A stretch of DNA of 64,000 bases from Endobacterium cereale (GCF_009617585.1 NZ_WIXI01000051.1:186001-250000); one strand, 5' to 3'. Shown: positions 17,785 to 26,977, counted from the first letter of the stretch. Numbers and translations are program-made. The notes: generated from the letters alone by a model not told the origin.

Positions 17785-19491
17785 TCAGCGCTCGGCAATC
17801 ACGCGGTTCGCCGCCGAAACGATCGCCTCAAGCGAGGCTGCCACGATATTGGTGTTCACACCGGCGCCAAACAGCTTTCCACCCGGGTGCTGCATCTCGA
17901 CATAAGCGATGGCCGATGCGTTCGAACCGTGCTGCAGCGAGTGTTCGGAATAATCATTTACCGACATGTCGATGCCGAGATAGGTCGACAGCGCATTGAT
18001 GAAACCGTCGATCGGACCCGTACCCTTGCCTTCGATCGCCTTCACCACACCATTGTCGGTGATCTCGGCGGAGACGACACGCACGCCCTTATGCTCGAGG
18101 CCTGCCGGAAAGGTCTGGTGATCTACGAACCTCAAGCGGCCCTGCGGCTGCTCGACATAACGCTCGATGAAACGATCATAGATGCGCTTCGAGGAAAGCT
18201 CCTTGCCCTCTTCATCGGTGATGCGCTGGATCTCTTCACGGAACTCCACCTGCAGGTTGCGCGGCAGGTTGATGCCGTAATCCTGCTGCAGGATATAGGC
18301 GATGCCGCCCTTGCCCGATTGCGAGTTGATACGGATGATCGCCTCGTAGGAACGCCCGACATCCTGCGGATCGATCGGCAGATACGGCACTTCCCAGACC
18401 GGGTGATTGGCGACCTTGATCGCCTTCATGCCCTTGTTGATGGCATCCTGGTGCGAGCCGGAAAACGCCGTGTAGACCAGTTCCCCGACGTAAGGGTGAC
18501 GTTCCGGAATGACCATCTCGTTGGAATATTCGTAGACGTCCTTGATCCGCTCGATATCCGAGCAATCCAGTTCCGGATCAATGCCTTGCGTGAACATGTT
18601 CAGAGCCAGCGTGACGACGTCGACATTGCCGGTGCGTTCGCCATTGCCGAACAGCGTGCCCTCGACACGGTCGGCACCGGCCATCAGCGCCAGTTCAGTC
18701 GCAGCAATGCCGGTACCACGGTCATTGTGCGGGTGCAGCGAGATGATGACGTTTTCGCGGTTGTCGATATTGCGGCACATCCATTCGATCTGGTCGGCAT
18801 AGATATTTGGCGTCGCCATCTCGACGGTGGATGGCAGGTTGAGGATCAGCTTGTTGTCGGCCGTCGGCTTCATTTCGGCGATGACGGCGTTGCAGATCTC
18901 CAGCGCCACTTCCAGTTCGGTGCCCGTAAAGCTCTCCGGAGAATATTCGAACCGGTAACCGCCACCGGCCTTGGCCGCCATGTCGGTGATCATCTTGGCC
19001 GCATCGACGGCGATCTGCTTGATGCCATGCACATCCTTGCCGAACACCACGCGGCGCTGCAGTTCCGACGTCGAATTGTAAAAGTGGATGATCGGCTTGT
19101 GTGCGCCTTCCAGCGATTCGAAGGTACGGGTGATCAGTTCCGGGCGGCACTGCACCAGCACCTGCAACGACACGTCTTCCGGCACGCCGCCCTCTTCAAC
19201 GCACCAGCGAGCAAAGTCGAAATCGGTCTGTGAGGCGGAAGGGAAACCGATCTCGATTTCCTTGAAACCCATGTCCAGCAGCAGCTTGAACATGCGGGCC
19301 TTGCGGTCATGGCCCATCGGGTTGACCAGCGACTGGTTGCCGTCGCGCAGATCGACGGAACACCAGATCGGCGCCTTTTCGATGGTCTTGGAAGGCCAGG
19401 TGCGATCGGGAATGTTGATCGCGGGGTAAGCGCGGTATTTTACGCCTGCCGACTGCATGCCCTTGGTGGATGCGGAAATCTTGCTGTCCAT
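17785..19491 (-). CDS. leuA: 2-isopropylmalate synthase
   Basis: 568 residues, the long LeuA type. It condenses acetyl-CoA with 2-oxoisovalerate, the first committed step of leucine synthesis. The TIM-barrel metal site is visible as DLRDGNQS (47-54) and the HPHNDRGT block near residue 255. The C-terminal 150 residues (VSAEITDNGVVKAIEGKGTG onward) form the allosteric domain that binds leucine. AAGGA lies eight bases before ATG 19491. The 5' leader of about 285 nt contains a leucine-rich short peptide and competing hairpins, so transcription attenuation by leucine is likely in addition to feedback inhibition. It ends at a shared terminator. Confidence 0.96.
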   Translation of the reverse strand: MDSKISASTKGMQSAGVKYRAYPAINIPDRTWPSKTIEKAPIWCSVDLRDGNQSLVNPMGHDRKARMFKLLLDMGFKEIEIGFPSASQTDFDFARWCVEEGGVPEDVSLQVLVQCRPELITRTFESLEGAHKPIIHFYNSTSELQRRVVFGKDVHGIKQIAVDAAKMITDMAAKAGGGYRFEYSPESFTGTELEVALEICNAVIAEMKPTADNKLILNLPSTVEMATPNIYADQIEWMCRNIDNRENVIISLHPHNDRGTGIAATELALMAGADRVEGTLFGNGERTGNVDVVTLALNMFTQGIDPELDCSDIERIKDVYEYSNEMVIPERHPYVGELVYTAFSGSHQDAINKGMKAIKVANHPVWEVPYLPIDPQDVGRSYEAIIRINSQSGKGGIAYILQQDYGINLPRNLQVEFREEIQRITDEEGKELSSKRIYDRFIERYVEQPQGRLRFVDHQTFPAGLEHKGVRVVSAEITDNGVVKAIEGKGTGPIDGFINALSTYLGIDMSVNDYSEHSLQHGSNASAIAYVEMQHPGGKLFGAGVNTNIVAASLEAIVSAANRVIAER

Positions 19492-19604
19492 GTCTTTCGT
19501 CCTTCGCGTCTTATCCGCAGGAGCAGTCTGCTCGATTCCGTCAACGGCAATCCGACTGCGGATTCTGGACCTTATGGTCCTATTTCATTTCAGGGATTTG
19601 ATGC

Positions 19605-19651
19605 GAGGAGCTCTTACGCCGGCGGGCTTTGTCGGCCGCCGGGCGCTCCTC
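19605..19651 (-). promoter_or_regulatory. Candidate leuA attenuator hairpins
   Basis: On the minus strand a two-part stem forms from GAGGAGC...GCTCCTC enclosing CCGGCGG...CCGCCGG. Its left inner strand also pairs with GCCGGG in the end of the leader-peptide gene (GCCGGG / CCCGGC), giving a mutually exclusive hairpin. That is the expected antiterminator/terminator pair. There is no long T run directly after the stem, so it may act as a weak terminator or by another route. Confidence 0.5.
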
Positions 19652-19754
19652 AACGGACCCGGCAACCGAGTGTAAGGTCGAGGCTAAGAAGCGAGAGAGG
19701 CGCGAAAACCGTCGCCCCGGCAGCGGTGCTGCGGGCTGCAAAACGGTCAAACAT
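19650..19754 (-). CDS. Putative leucine leader peptide upstream of leuA
   Basis: 34 residues beginning MFDRFAARSTAAG and containing PLSLLSLDLTLG, in which six of ten consecutive residues are leucine (CTC and CTT codons). It ends about 160 bases before leuA. AGG lies seven bases before the ATG at 19754. An in-frame ATG at 19775 falls at the predicted transcription start and is less likely. It resembles leader peptides that sense charged tRNA-Leu through ribosome stalling. The peptide is seen directly; the attenuation role is inferred. Confidence 0.55.
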   Translation of the reverse strand: MFDRFAARSTAAGATVFAPLSLLSLDLTLGCRVR

Positions 19755-19782
19755 GATCGCGCCTGTCATGGTCATGAGCGAA

Positions 19783-19811
19783 TCTATAGCGGCGAGGAAC
19801 GGATGTGGCAA
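19783..19811 (-). promoter_or_regulatory. Predicted sigma-70 promoter of the leuA leader
   Basis: On the minus strand -35 TTGCCA (19806-19811), a 17-base spacer and -10 TATAGA (19783-19788) are near consensus. Transcription would start near 19776, just before the Leu-rich leader peptide. Confidence 0.6.
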
Positions 19812-19847
19812 GAACGGCTTTTTGACTTTTGGTACGCCCCAACCAAC

Positions 19848-20075
19848 CTACCAGCGCCGGCCTCTCAGAAAAACGATCGCCGATGCCATCAGAAAGGCGA
19901 TGGAAAACACGCTCCATATTGCACCGCCCGACGTCAGGTTGGCGCCATCGGGCGTCATGCAGCTCGACTGCGACGCGGCGATACAATCGCGCCAGAGCCA
20001 ATAACGATCAAAGAACAGCCAGCCGAAAGCGAGACCAATCGCCAAGAGGAGAAGTCCGGCAAACGACCGCCGCAT
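19848..20075 (-). CDS. Small hypothetical membrane protein, 75 residues
   Basis: Two membrane helices: residues about 5-21 (FAGLLLLAIGLAFGWLFF) and 50-69 (WSVFSIAFLMASAIVFL), separated by a short loop containing two cysteines (WRDCIAASQSSCMTPDG). The start ATG at 20075 overlaps the stop of the BenE gene by one base (TGATG), so it is translationally coupled; the frame is open to a GTG at 20114 but that would overlap BenE coding sequence. No family is recognised. It could be an accessory of the BenE transporter, judged only by the coupling. Confidence 0.6.
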   Translation of the reverse strand: MRRSFAGLLLLAIGLAFGWLFFDRYWLWRDCIAASQSSCMTPDGANLTSGGAIWSVFSIAFLMASAIVFLRGRRW

Positions 20076-21262
20076 CAGCGTTTTCCAAAACCCTTGGACA
20101 CACGCATGAGCCACAGCATCAGCCCACCGGCCACCAGCCCCCAGAACGCCCCGGAAATACCGGCAAATGTCGTCCCTGACGCAGTCACCAGAAAGGTGAT
20201 CGCCGCCGCTTCCCTTGCTGCCGGATCATGAAACGCCGCATGTGCCGCATTCGACAGCGCCCCGATCAGGGCAAGCCCCGCCACGGCCTGCAACAGGATC
20301 GGCGGTGCAAGCGAAACGAAGGCGATAATGCCGCCGGCGATCAGGCCAAGCACGATATAGGCGCCACCGCCGATAACCGCCGCCCAGTAACGGCGTTTCG
20401 GATCGGGATGCGCATCCTCGCTCGCACACATCGCAGCGGTAATCGCCGCAAGATTGACGGGCACGCTGCCGAAAAAGGCGATGATGGCGGAAAAGACGCC
20501 GGTCGAAGCAAATAGCGGTCCGGGCGGTGGCTCGTAACCATGCGCCTTGAGAATGGCGATGCCGGGAATGTTCTGCGACGCCATGGTAACGATGAACAGC
20601 GGCAGCGCCACCGAGACGACACCATGCCATGTGAATACCGGCGTCACGAATTCCAGTTGCGGATGAATGGCTGCCCCGACCCGCGCCATAGCGTCCGGCG
20701 GCAGGTCGACACCGAAGATGAGCACGAGAACGAAAGCCGCCAGCGCCGATGGCACCGCGCATAGCCGCCAACGGGTCACCACCAGCATCCATGCCAGCAC
20801 GATCGGCAGGCCGAACCACGGATTGAACGCCACTGCCTTCACCGGCGCAAGGCAAAGGCCGAGCAGAATGCCGGCAAGCATGGCATTGGCCAGCGGCGTC
20901 GGGATCAGCCGCACCGCCCGCCCAAACGCCGGCAACAGCCCTGTCAGCGTGATCAGCAGCCCGCAGATGACGAAGGCACCGACTGCCGCTGGAAACCCGC
21001 CTTCGATCATGCCGGTCGTTGCCAGAAGGGCACCACCCGGCGTCGTCCATGCCATCATGATCGGCATGCGATGACGAAACGAAAAGAACACGGCTAACAC
21101 GGCCTGCGCCACACAGACGGCCAGCAGCGCGGATGCCACCTGATCCGGCGTCGCGCCCATCGCGCCAAGTCCCTGCACGATAACGGCAAACGAACTGACG
21201 AACCCGACAAACGCGGTCAGCAGGCCCATCAGCAGAGCGGGTACGGAAAAGTCTTTCAGCAT
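20075..21262 (-). CDS. BenE family benzoate/H+ symporter-like transporter
   Basis: 395 residues with about twelve hydrophobic helices. The N-terminus (VPALLMGLLTAFVGFVSSFA) and the block MMAWTTPGGALLATTGM near residue 80 are typical of BenE, as is FGSVPVNLAAITAAMCASEDAHPD in the middle. BenE proteins import benzoate and related aromatic acids with protons. No aromatic degradation genes are nearby, so the substrate is uncertain. ATG 21262 begins right at the first helix; the frame extends to 21301. A coupled two-helix protein follows. Confidence 0.85.
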   Translation of the reverse strand: MLKDFSVPALLMGLLTAFVGFVSSFAVIVQGLGAMGATPDQVASALLAVCVAQAVLAVFFSFRHRMPIMMAWTTPGGALLATTGMIEGGFPAAVGAFVICGLLITLTGLLPAFGRAVRLIPTPLANAMLAGILLGLCLAPVKAVAFNPWFGLPIVLAWMLVVTRWRLCAVPSALAAFVLVLIFGVDLPPDAMARVGAAIHPQLEFVTPVFTWHGVVSVALPLFIVTMASQNIPGIAILKAHGYEPPPGPLFASTGVFSAIIAFFGSVPVNLAAITAAMCASEDAHPDPKRRYWAAVIGGGAYIVLGLIAGGIIAFVSLAPPILLQAVAGLALIGALSNAAHAAFHDPAAREAAAITFLVTASGTTFAGISGAFWGLVAGGLMLWLMRVSKGFGKR

Positions 21263-21485
21263 ATGGCAGGATCCGTCTCTAGAAGGAGACAGCAGGAGCA
21301 CAGGATTTGACGGCAGGCAAGTCCGCCCGAAGACGCCGGGGTACGCCCCCGAACAGAAAGCTTTTCCACAGCCGAAAACATCAGCGCCGCCTTATACGTG
21401 CGGGCATATCAGTTCCGACAAACAAACATCAGAATAAATTAAATTCTCTACCCGATATTGCCGGCATATTTCATCGAACATTTGG

Positions 21486-24185
21486 ATGTTTCTATTGTCG
21501 TCGACGACCACGCTCAGAACGCTCTTTTCCGGCCGTCTGCATCACTTCGGTTACTTTCTGCCGACAGTTCTGGTCATGGCGATCGTGAGCTTGGGTATCC
21601 TACGCGTTGTTCAGGATGAGCATGAACGTTTCATGTCCGCGCAACGGCTCACGGCATCGGAACAGCTGGGACAGGTCGCGGCGAGACTGGAAACCAACAT
21701 CCATGGCAACGTCAATCTGATCCACGGCCTTGTCGCCGCGATATCGGCCAATCCGTCGATCACACAAACGCAGTTTTCCACGCTTGCGGAAAAGATCTTT
21801 GCCAACCCCTCGCAATTGAAGAACGTCGCGGCCGCACCCGATCTGGTCGTGCGGATGATCTACCCGTTGGCCGAAAACAGGCAGATCATCGGCCAAGACT
21901 ATCAGGCGGACGCGAAGCGGTCCGGATCGGTTTTCGAGGCCATCAAACGCCGGAAGGCGACACTCGCCGGGCCGGTCAAACTGGTTCAGGGCGGCAGCAT
22001 GGGCCTGTTTGCGCGTTATCCCGTCTTCTCCGCCTCCAATGGCCATTTCTGGGGCGTAGTCTCCACTGTGATCGATGTTGACAGACTGCTGCACGACAGC
22101 AATGTCGGCACCGAATGGCAAAAACTCGACATCACCATTGCCCGTCGTCCACATCCAATGGCCAAGGATGCCTTCTTCGGCGATGTCTCGCTGTTCTCGC
22201 AGGATACAGTGCGCGCGACGATCGAGCTTGGTTACGACACGTGGTACCTGGCAGCAGTGCCAAAGGCTGGCTGGCAGACCACACCGCCGCAGATCGGCAG
22301 GCTTTATGCCTATGCCACCTTGATCGGCATCGCCGTCATCGTCCCGATGATCTGGGTCGGCCTGTTGATGCGCCAGCGCCATGGCCATGTCGATACGCTG
22401 GAGCAGCGCGAAGAGGAACTCGAAGGCCTGCATCATCGACTGGCGCTCGCCCTTGAAGCCTCGGAAGTCGGCGTGTGGGAATACGAACCTTCCAGCAAGC
22501 GGATGTTCTGGGACCGCCGCCTTCGCGAGCTCTATGCCGCGCCGGAGGAACGCGACGTCTTCACTTACGAAGACTGGCGCAAACGCATTCACCCTGATGA
22601 CATGCAAGCCATGGAAACCCTGATCCTGAACAGGGAGGAGAATTCGGTGCCCTCCACACCCGAATTCAGGATTGTCACGCCGGATGGCGAAATCCGCCAT
22701 ATCCGCTCGAACGGCAAGTCCTACACGACCAAGGGCGGCATCGAGCGACTGGTCGGCGCCAATTGGGATGTCACTCGCGATATCACCCTGCAGACGGAAC
22801 TGCGCGACGCCCGCACCCGCGCCGAAGCACAGAACGAACAGTTGCGCGCCACCCGTCGCACGCTTGAACATCAATCCCTGCACGATGCGCTGACCGGATT
22901 GCCGAACCGTCGTTTCCTCGACCAGTTCATGGATGCATCCGGTTCGCCCTCCCCCAATCATCGGCTGGCCTTCATCCATTTCGACATGGACCGCTTCAAG
23001 GAAGTCAACGATACGCTCGGCCATGCGGCTGGCGACGAGGTGCTGCGGCAGACCACGAGCCGCCTACAAACCCTTCTCCATGGCGATGAAATCGCCTCGC
23101 GCATCGGCGGTGATGAATTCGTTATCGTCACCAGCGGCGCAGAACCGGAAGAGCGTGCGATGGAATTGGGACGAGCCATCGTCAAGGCCTTGGCAACGCC
23201 CATCGTCATCGATGGTCACGAATGCCATGTCGGCTGCAGTGCCGGTGTCGCGGTGCAAACGGCGGCGGGCGAAGACCCGAAACAGCTGCTGATCAATGCC
23301 GACGTCGCCCTCTACGAGGCCAAGAAGCGCGGCCGCAACCGCGCCGAAATCTTTTCCGAAAACCTGCTTGCCGCCGCGATCCATACAAAGCGCAGTTCCG
23401 ACGAACTGCTGGTTGCGATCGAAAACGACGAGATCGTGCCATTCTTCCAGCCCCAGTTCGATGCCCGCACGCTGGATATTGTCGGCGTCGAAGCCCTGGC
23501 ACGCTGGCAACATCCGACCCGCGGTATTCTCACGCCCGACAAGTTCCTCGATATTGCCGAGGGCCTGCATCGCTCCGGCGATATCGATGCCATCATCCTG
23601 CAGAAGGCGCTGTTTCAGGCCACCCGCTGGCGCGCTCGTGACCTCAACATCCCGCATGTATCGGTCAACATTTCGGCGCAGCGCCTGAAGGACGAGACCC
23701 TGCTGGCGCAGGTGGAGAGCCTCAACATTCCCAAGGGCAGCCTGTCCTTCGAACTTCTGGAATCGATTTCTTTCGATGGTCAGGACAAGGCACTGCGCTC
23801 GGTTATCGGCCAGTTGAAGGAACTCGGCATCGATATCGAGATCGACGATTTCGGATCCGGTCATGCCTCGATCGTCAGCCTGCTCGATCTCGACCCGAAA
23901 CGCCTGAAGATCGATCGCCGCCTGATCATGCCGCTGCAGGCCTCTGGTTCGCAGCACCGCCTGGTGGCCTCCATCATCGAAATCGGTCGCAGTCAGGGCA
24001 TCGAGATCGTTGCGGAAGGTGTCGAGACGATGGAGCATGTCGAGATCCTGCGCAATCTCGGCTGCCATGCCTTGCAGGGATATGCCTTCGCAAAACCGAT
24101 GTGCGCCGAATCCTTCGTGCAGTTTGTCGAAAACTGGCAGGGGGAACGTGGCGACCTGTTTTCCCACATCCGCCATTCGGCCTGA
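21486..24185 (+). CDS. CHASE-PAS-GGDEF-EAL cyclic-di-GMP signalling protein
   Basis: 899 residues. A helix at about 22-42 is followed by a periplasmic CHASE domain (roughly 50-240) and a second helix (ATLIGIAVIVPMIWVGLLM) near 275. Next come a PAS domain with PAC tail (310-435), GGDEF (450-615) and EAL (635-885). The cyclase site is intact (RIGGDEFVI, GGDEF at about 541-545). The EAL site is also intact (EALARWQHP, EAL at 669-671; DDFGSGHASI; EGVETMEH). Both synthesis and breakdown of c-di-GMP are therefore possible. The ligand for CHASE is unknown. It is a single-gene unit closed by a strong terminator. Confidence 0.92.
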   Translation: MFLLSSTTTLRTLFSGRLHHFGYFLPTVLVMAIVSLGILRVVQDEHERFMSAQRLTASEQLGQVAARLETNIHGNVNLIHGLVAAISANPSITQTQFSTLAEKIFANPSQLKNVAAAPDLVVRMIYPLAENRQIIGQDYQADAKRSGSVFEAIKRRKATLAGPVKLVQGGSMGLFARYPVFSASNGHFWGVVSTVIDVDRLLHDSNVGTEWQKLDITIARRPHPMAKDAFFGDVSLFSQDTVRATIELGYDTWYLAAVPKAGWQTTPPQIGRLYAYATLIGIAVIVPMIWVGLLMRQRHGHVDTLEQREEELEGLHHRLALALEASEVGVWEYEPSSKRMFWDRRLRELYAAPEERDVFTYEDWRKRIHPDDMQAMETLILNREENSVPSTPEFRIVTPDGEIRHIRSNGKSYTTKGGIERLVGANWDVTRDITLQTELRDARTRAEAQNEQLRATRRTLEHQSLHDALTGLPNRRFLDQFMDASGSPSPNHRLAFIHFDMDRFKEVNDTLGHAAGDEVLRQTTSRLQTLLHGDEIASRIGGDEFVIVTSGAEPEERAMELGRAIVKALATPIVIDGHECHVGCSAGVAVQTAAGEDPKQLLINADVALYEAKKRGRNRAEIFSENLLAAAIHTKRSSDELLVAIENDEIVPFFQPQFDARTLDIVGVEALARWQHPTRGILTPDKFLDIAEGLHRSGDIDAIILQKALFQATRWRARDLNIPHVSVNISAQRLKDETLLAQVESLNIPKGSLSFELLESISFDGQDKALRSVIGQLKELGIDIEIDDFGSGHASIVSLLDLDPKRLKIDRRLIMPLQASGSQHRLVASIIEIGRSQGIEIVAEGVETMEHVEILRNLGCHALQGYAFAKPMCAESFVQFVENWQGERGDLFSHIRHSA

Positions 24186-24206
24186 TCAGCCGTCACCTAC
24201 AGGCAT

Positions 24207-24245
24207 AAAAAATCCCCCGTCAGCGTTGCTGGCGGGGGATTTTTA
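24207..24245. terminator. Bidirectional rho-independent terminator
   Basis: AAAAATCCCCCG with CGGGGGATTTTT type arms around GTCAGCGTTGCTGG, with A/T runs on both flanks. It ends the GGDEF-EAL gene and the convergent clpP gene. Confidence 0.88.
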
Positions 24246-24268
24246 TCATTCGTTCGATGCGAGCTGGA

Positions 24269-24889
24269 TCAGATTTCCGACTGGCTCGTGATGATCTTGG
24301 AAACCAGACCGTATTCGACCGCATCTTCGGCGCCGAGCCAGTAATCGCGGTCGATGTCCTTTGCGATCTTTTCTTCCGACTGGCCAGTGGCCTTCGCAAA
24401 GATCTTGATCAGGCGCTGGTTCATCTTGATGATTTCGCGGGCCTGGATCTCGATGTCGGACACCATGCCGCGCGTGCCGCCGGACGGTTGATGAAGCAGG
24501 AAGCGGGTGTTCGGCAGAGCGATACGGCGTTCCTTCGGAACCGAAACGTAGATCAGCGCGCCGGCGGATGCGACCCAGCCGGTACCGATGATCCAGACCT
24601 TCGGCTTGATGAACTTGATCATGTCATGGATCGAATCGCCCGATTCCACGTGACCGCCTGGCGAGTTCACGTAGATGCGGATGTCTTCGTCGCTGGCAGC
24701 AGCAAGGGCAACCAGCTGGGTGCAGACCTTCTGCGCCAGTTCCTGGGTGATGCCGCCATAGATGAAGATCGAGCGGGACTTGAAGAGATTGGCTTCAGTC
24801 TCCTTGCCGAGCGGCAATTCCTTCGTCTTGTCGTCTTCGTTTTCGTCGTTCATCAGTGTCTCCAGCATGGACGTGTCGATACCGGACAT
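24269..24889 (-). CDS. clpP: ATP-dependent Clp protease proteolytic subunit, divergent paralogue
   Basis: 206 residues. The catalytic triad is present at Ser108 (VASAG), His133 (LLHQPSGG) and Asp182 (DIDRDYWL). It differs from the main rhizobial ClpP in having an acidic N-terminal extension ([12 protein letters not shown]) and in the sequence around the serine, so it is a secondary ClpP paralogue. ClpP forms a barrel-shaped peptidase with ClpX or ClpA in the cytosol. Neither partner gene is adjacent. It is a single-gene unit, convergent with the GGDEF-EAL gene across a shared terminator. Confidence 0.92.
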   Translation of the reverse strand: MSGIDTSMLETLMNDENEDDKTKELPLGKETEANLFKSRSIFIYGGITQELAQKVCTQLVALAAASDEDIRIYVNSPGGHVESGDSIHDMIKFIKPKVWIIGTGWVASAGALIYVSVPKERRIALPNTRFLLHQPSGGTRGMVSDIEIQAREIIKMNQRLIKIFAKATGQSEEKIAKDIDRDYWLGAEDAVEYGLVSKIITSQSEI

Positions 24890-25061
24890 AATGCGTTCGT
24901 GTCGTTAAAACAATGTGCGAATAGGCTTAAGGTGAATTCCTTATCATCGGTTTATCCCCGGCATTTTGCCCATGGACGCCGAAATCCGATCTCCCTAATC
25001 TTGCCCACAGACCGGCTGCGCCGTCATCGTCACAGCGGCCCGGGCATCAAGGGGAGCAACA

Positions 25062-25655
25062 ATGTCCATATTCAAACGCCTTTCTCTCACCGCCGGCATT
25101 TTCGCAGCGGCCACGGCACCCGCCTTCGCGCATCTCAATCCCGAAGAACATGGATCCTTCATGGCGGGATTTTCGCACCCGTTGTTCGGGATGGATCATA
25201 TCCTGGTCATGGTCGCGGTCGGCCTATGGGCAGCGCAGATTGCGCAGGGCAGCGATAACCGCCGCGCACTCTGGACGGTTCCGGCAGCTTTCGTCGGCAC
25301 GATGGCGCTGGGTTTTGCCGTTGCCGTGTCCGGCATCGACCTACCCTTCGTTGAACCCGCCATCCTCGCATCGGTCATCGCGCTCGGTCTGTTCGTCGCC
25401 ATGGCGGTCAGATTGCCGGTTGCGGCATCGGCCGCCATTGTTGCAATCTTCGCGCTGTTTCATGGTCACGCCCATGGCGGTGAACTTGGCACCGCCGGCG
25501 CACTGCAATTCGGCCTCGGCTTTGTGATTGCCACCGCCCTTCTGCATGTCGCAGGCATAGCGCTCGGCCTCGGCATCGCCCGGTTCAGCCCCTACATTGC
25601 GCGCGGCCTCGGCGTTGTCACCGCCCTTCTCGGCCTGTCTCTGGTATTCGGCTAA
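25062..25655 (+). CDS. HupE/UreJ family metal transporter
   Basis: 197 residues. A signal peptide (KRLSLTAGIFAAATAPAFA) is followed by HLNPEEHGSFMAGFSHPLFG and GMDHILVMVAVGLWAAQ, the HupE signature with histidines proposed to bind nickel or cobalt. Six or so helices follow, including the HGHAHGGE block near residue 140. HupE/UreJ proteins are secondary nickel/cobalt permeases. No urease or hydrogenase genes are next to it, so it may supply metal for another enzyme. AGGGGAG precedes the ATG. No riboswitch-like fold was recognised upstream. Confidence 0.88.
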   Translation: MSIFKRLSLTAGIFAAATAPAFAHLNPEEHGSFMAGFSHPLFGMDHILVMVAVGLWAAQIAQGSDNRRALWTVPAAFVGTMALGFAVAVSGIDLPFVEPAILASVIALGLFVAMAVRLPVAASAAIVAIFALFHGHAHGGELGTAGALQFGLGFVIATALLHVAGIALGLGIARFSPYIARGLGVVTALLGLSLVFG

Positions 25656-25763
25656 GCGCTCATTTCGCCGCACCCCAGATTACCGAAATGTAAGGGATCG
25701 TCGCTTTGAAAAGCCACGATCCCTTCCTAGTTCAGGTGATATATCATCGCCAAGGAGGCAGAT

Positions 25764-26588
25764 ATGTCACCCGAAGAACACCAGCTTCTCACCACATTGT
25801 TTGACCGCGTCGAGACCGCATCCTCCACCCCGCGTGATCGCGATGCGGAAGCACTGATCGAGGAACGGACACGTCGGCAACCCTATGCCGCCTATTACCT
25901 CGCGCAAGCCGTCATCGTTCAGGAAAAAGGACTGGAAGCAGCCTCTCACCGCATTCAGGAACTGGAGGCGCGTGTGCATGACCTTGAACATTTCGGCGGC
26001 GGCCAGCGTCAGGAAAACGGCGGTTTTTTAAGCTCCATTTTCGGCAACAGCGACCGGCCGCGGCAGGATAACGACGTCGCCGGGCCATGGAGCAACGAGA
26101 AGCCGGACCGCATTGACGTTCCGAACCAGGGCTATCGCGGCAACAGCGTTTACGACAATTCCGACTATCGACCGACGCAGCAGGCAGGTGGCCCGTGGAG
26201 CAGTGGCCAGTCATTTGGCGCTCAGCCCTCTGCACCGTCTGCCGGTGGAAGTTTTCTGCGCGGTGCTCTCGGCACGGCTGCGGGCGTCGCCGGCGGCATG
26301 CTGCTCGCCAATTCACTCTCCGGCATTTTCGGCAATCATGTTTACGGCCTCGGCTGGGGTTCTCCGACGGAAGGCGCCGCAGCCTTTGGCGGCGCACCGA
26401 CCGAAGAAACGGTCATCAACAACTATTATGGCGATACCACCGACGACAATGACGGCGAGAAGGCATCCAACGATGGTCAGGATGATAACGACATCCGGCA
26501 GGCCGATTATGCTGACAATGACGATGACGGCACGTCGGATTTCAGTTCGGACGATTTCGGTTCGAACAACGACAGTCTCGACATCTGA
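25764..26588 (+). CDS. DUF2076 domain-containing protein
   Basis: 274 residues. The N-terminal 80 residues (MSPEEHQLLTTLFDRVETAS, then PYAAYYLAQAVIVQEKGL and a coiled coil) define DUF2076. The middle is glycine/serine/proline-rich. A hydrophobic glycine-rich stretch (residues 165-205, SFLRGALGTAAGVAGGMLLA) could associate with the membrane. The C-terminus is very acidic (Asp/Asn/Ser repeats). DUF2076 proteins are periplasmic ligand-binding-sensor-like or unknown. AAGGAGG lies before the ATG. It has its own transcription unit, as far as can be seen. Confidence 0.83.
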   Translation: MSPEEHQLLTTLFDRVETASSTPRDRDAEALIEERTRRQPYAAYYLAQAVIVQEKGLEAASHRIQELEARVHDLEHFGGGQRQENGGFLSSIFGNSDRPRQDNDVAGPWSNEKPDRIDVPNQGYRGNSVYDNSDYRPTQQAGGPWSSGQSFGAQPSAPSAGGSFLRGALGTAAGVAGGMLLANSLSGIFGNHVYGLGWGSPTEGAAAFGGAPTEETVINNYYGDTTDDNDGEKASNDGQDDNDIRQADYADNDDDGTSDFSSDDFGSNNDSLDI

Positions 26589-26599
26589 GAAAGAGAAAA

Positions 26600-26631
26600 C
26601 GGATGGCATCCGCCGCATCGGTTGCCATCCG
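26600..26631 (-). terminator. Rho-independent terminator of the minus-strand secreted-protein gene
   Basis: Nine-base arms CGGATGGCA / TGCCATCCG; on the minus strand the stem is followed by GTTTTCTCTTTCTC. It lies just past the stop of the gene at 26657. Confidence 0.7.
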
Positions 26632-26656
26632 CCCGGCGCCCCCGCCTATTTCCTCT

Positions 26657-26977
26657 TCACTTATATACAAAACGCTCGCCCCGCGCATTGATCAACGCCA
26701 GATCCGTGCCGTCCAGCGTAACAATCCGGTCGCAGCGATAACCGCCGCGATCGAACGTGACGCAAACCTGACCATCGGCAATCGTATAGTTTCCCGTCGA
26801 AGCCGTGCCGTAACTGTAGCGGCCATCCGTCGAGTAGGTCATGACGCCGATCAGCGTTCGCCCCACGGCCGCTCTTTCAATCTCGGCCCTTGTGGCAGGA
26901 CGTTCGACGGGCTGGATTGTCAGGACGGACTCCACAGGAAGCACGGAAAAAAGCATGCCTGCGATCAATTCAAGCAT
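26657..26977 (-). CDS. Hypothetical small secreted protein
   Basis: 106 residues. Residues 1-20 (MLELIAGMLFSVLPVESVLT) are hydrophobic and may be a signal peptide. The rest has a repeat-poor beta-like pattern with GRTLIGVMTYSTDGRYSYG and YTIADGQVCVTFDRGGYRCD; two cysteines flank a loop and may form a disulfide in the periplasm. ATG 26977 is preferred because GAGAG lies just upstream; the frame extends to 27058. No family assigned. It lies alone between convergent DUF2076 and the upstream queF gene. Confidence 0.6.
   Translation of the reverse strand: MLELIAGMLFSVLPVESVLTIQPVERPATRAEIERAAVGRTLIGVMTYSTDGRYSYGTASTGNYTIADGQVCVTFDRGGYRCDRIVTLDGTDLALINARGERFVYK

Noticed and set aside
17761-19233. 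490-codon plus-strand open frame opposite leuA
   Set aside because: Antisense shadow of leuA; the leuA frame has full LeuA motifs, whereas this one is only Asp/His/Arg-rich low-complexity sequence and runs through the terminator.
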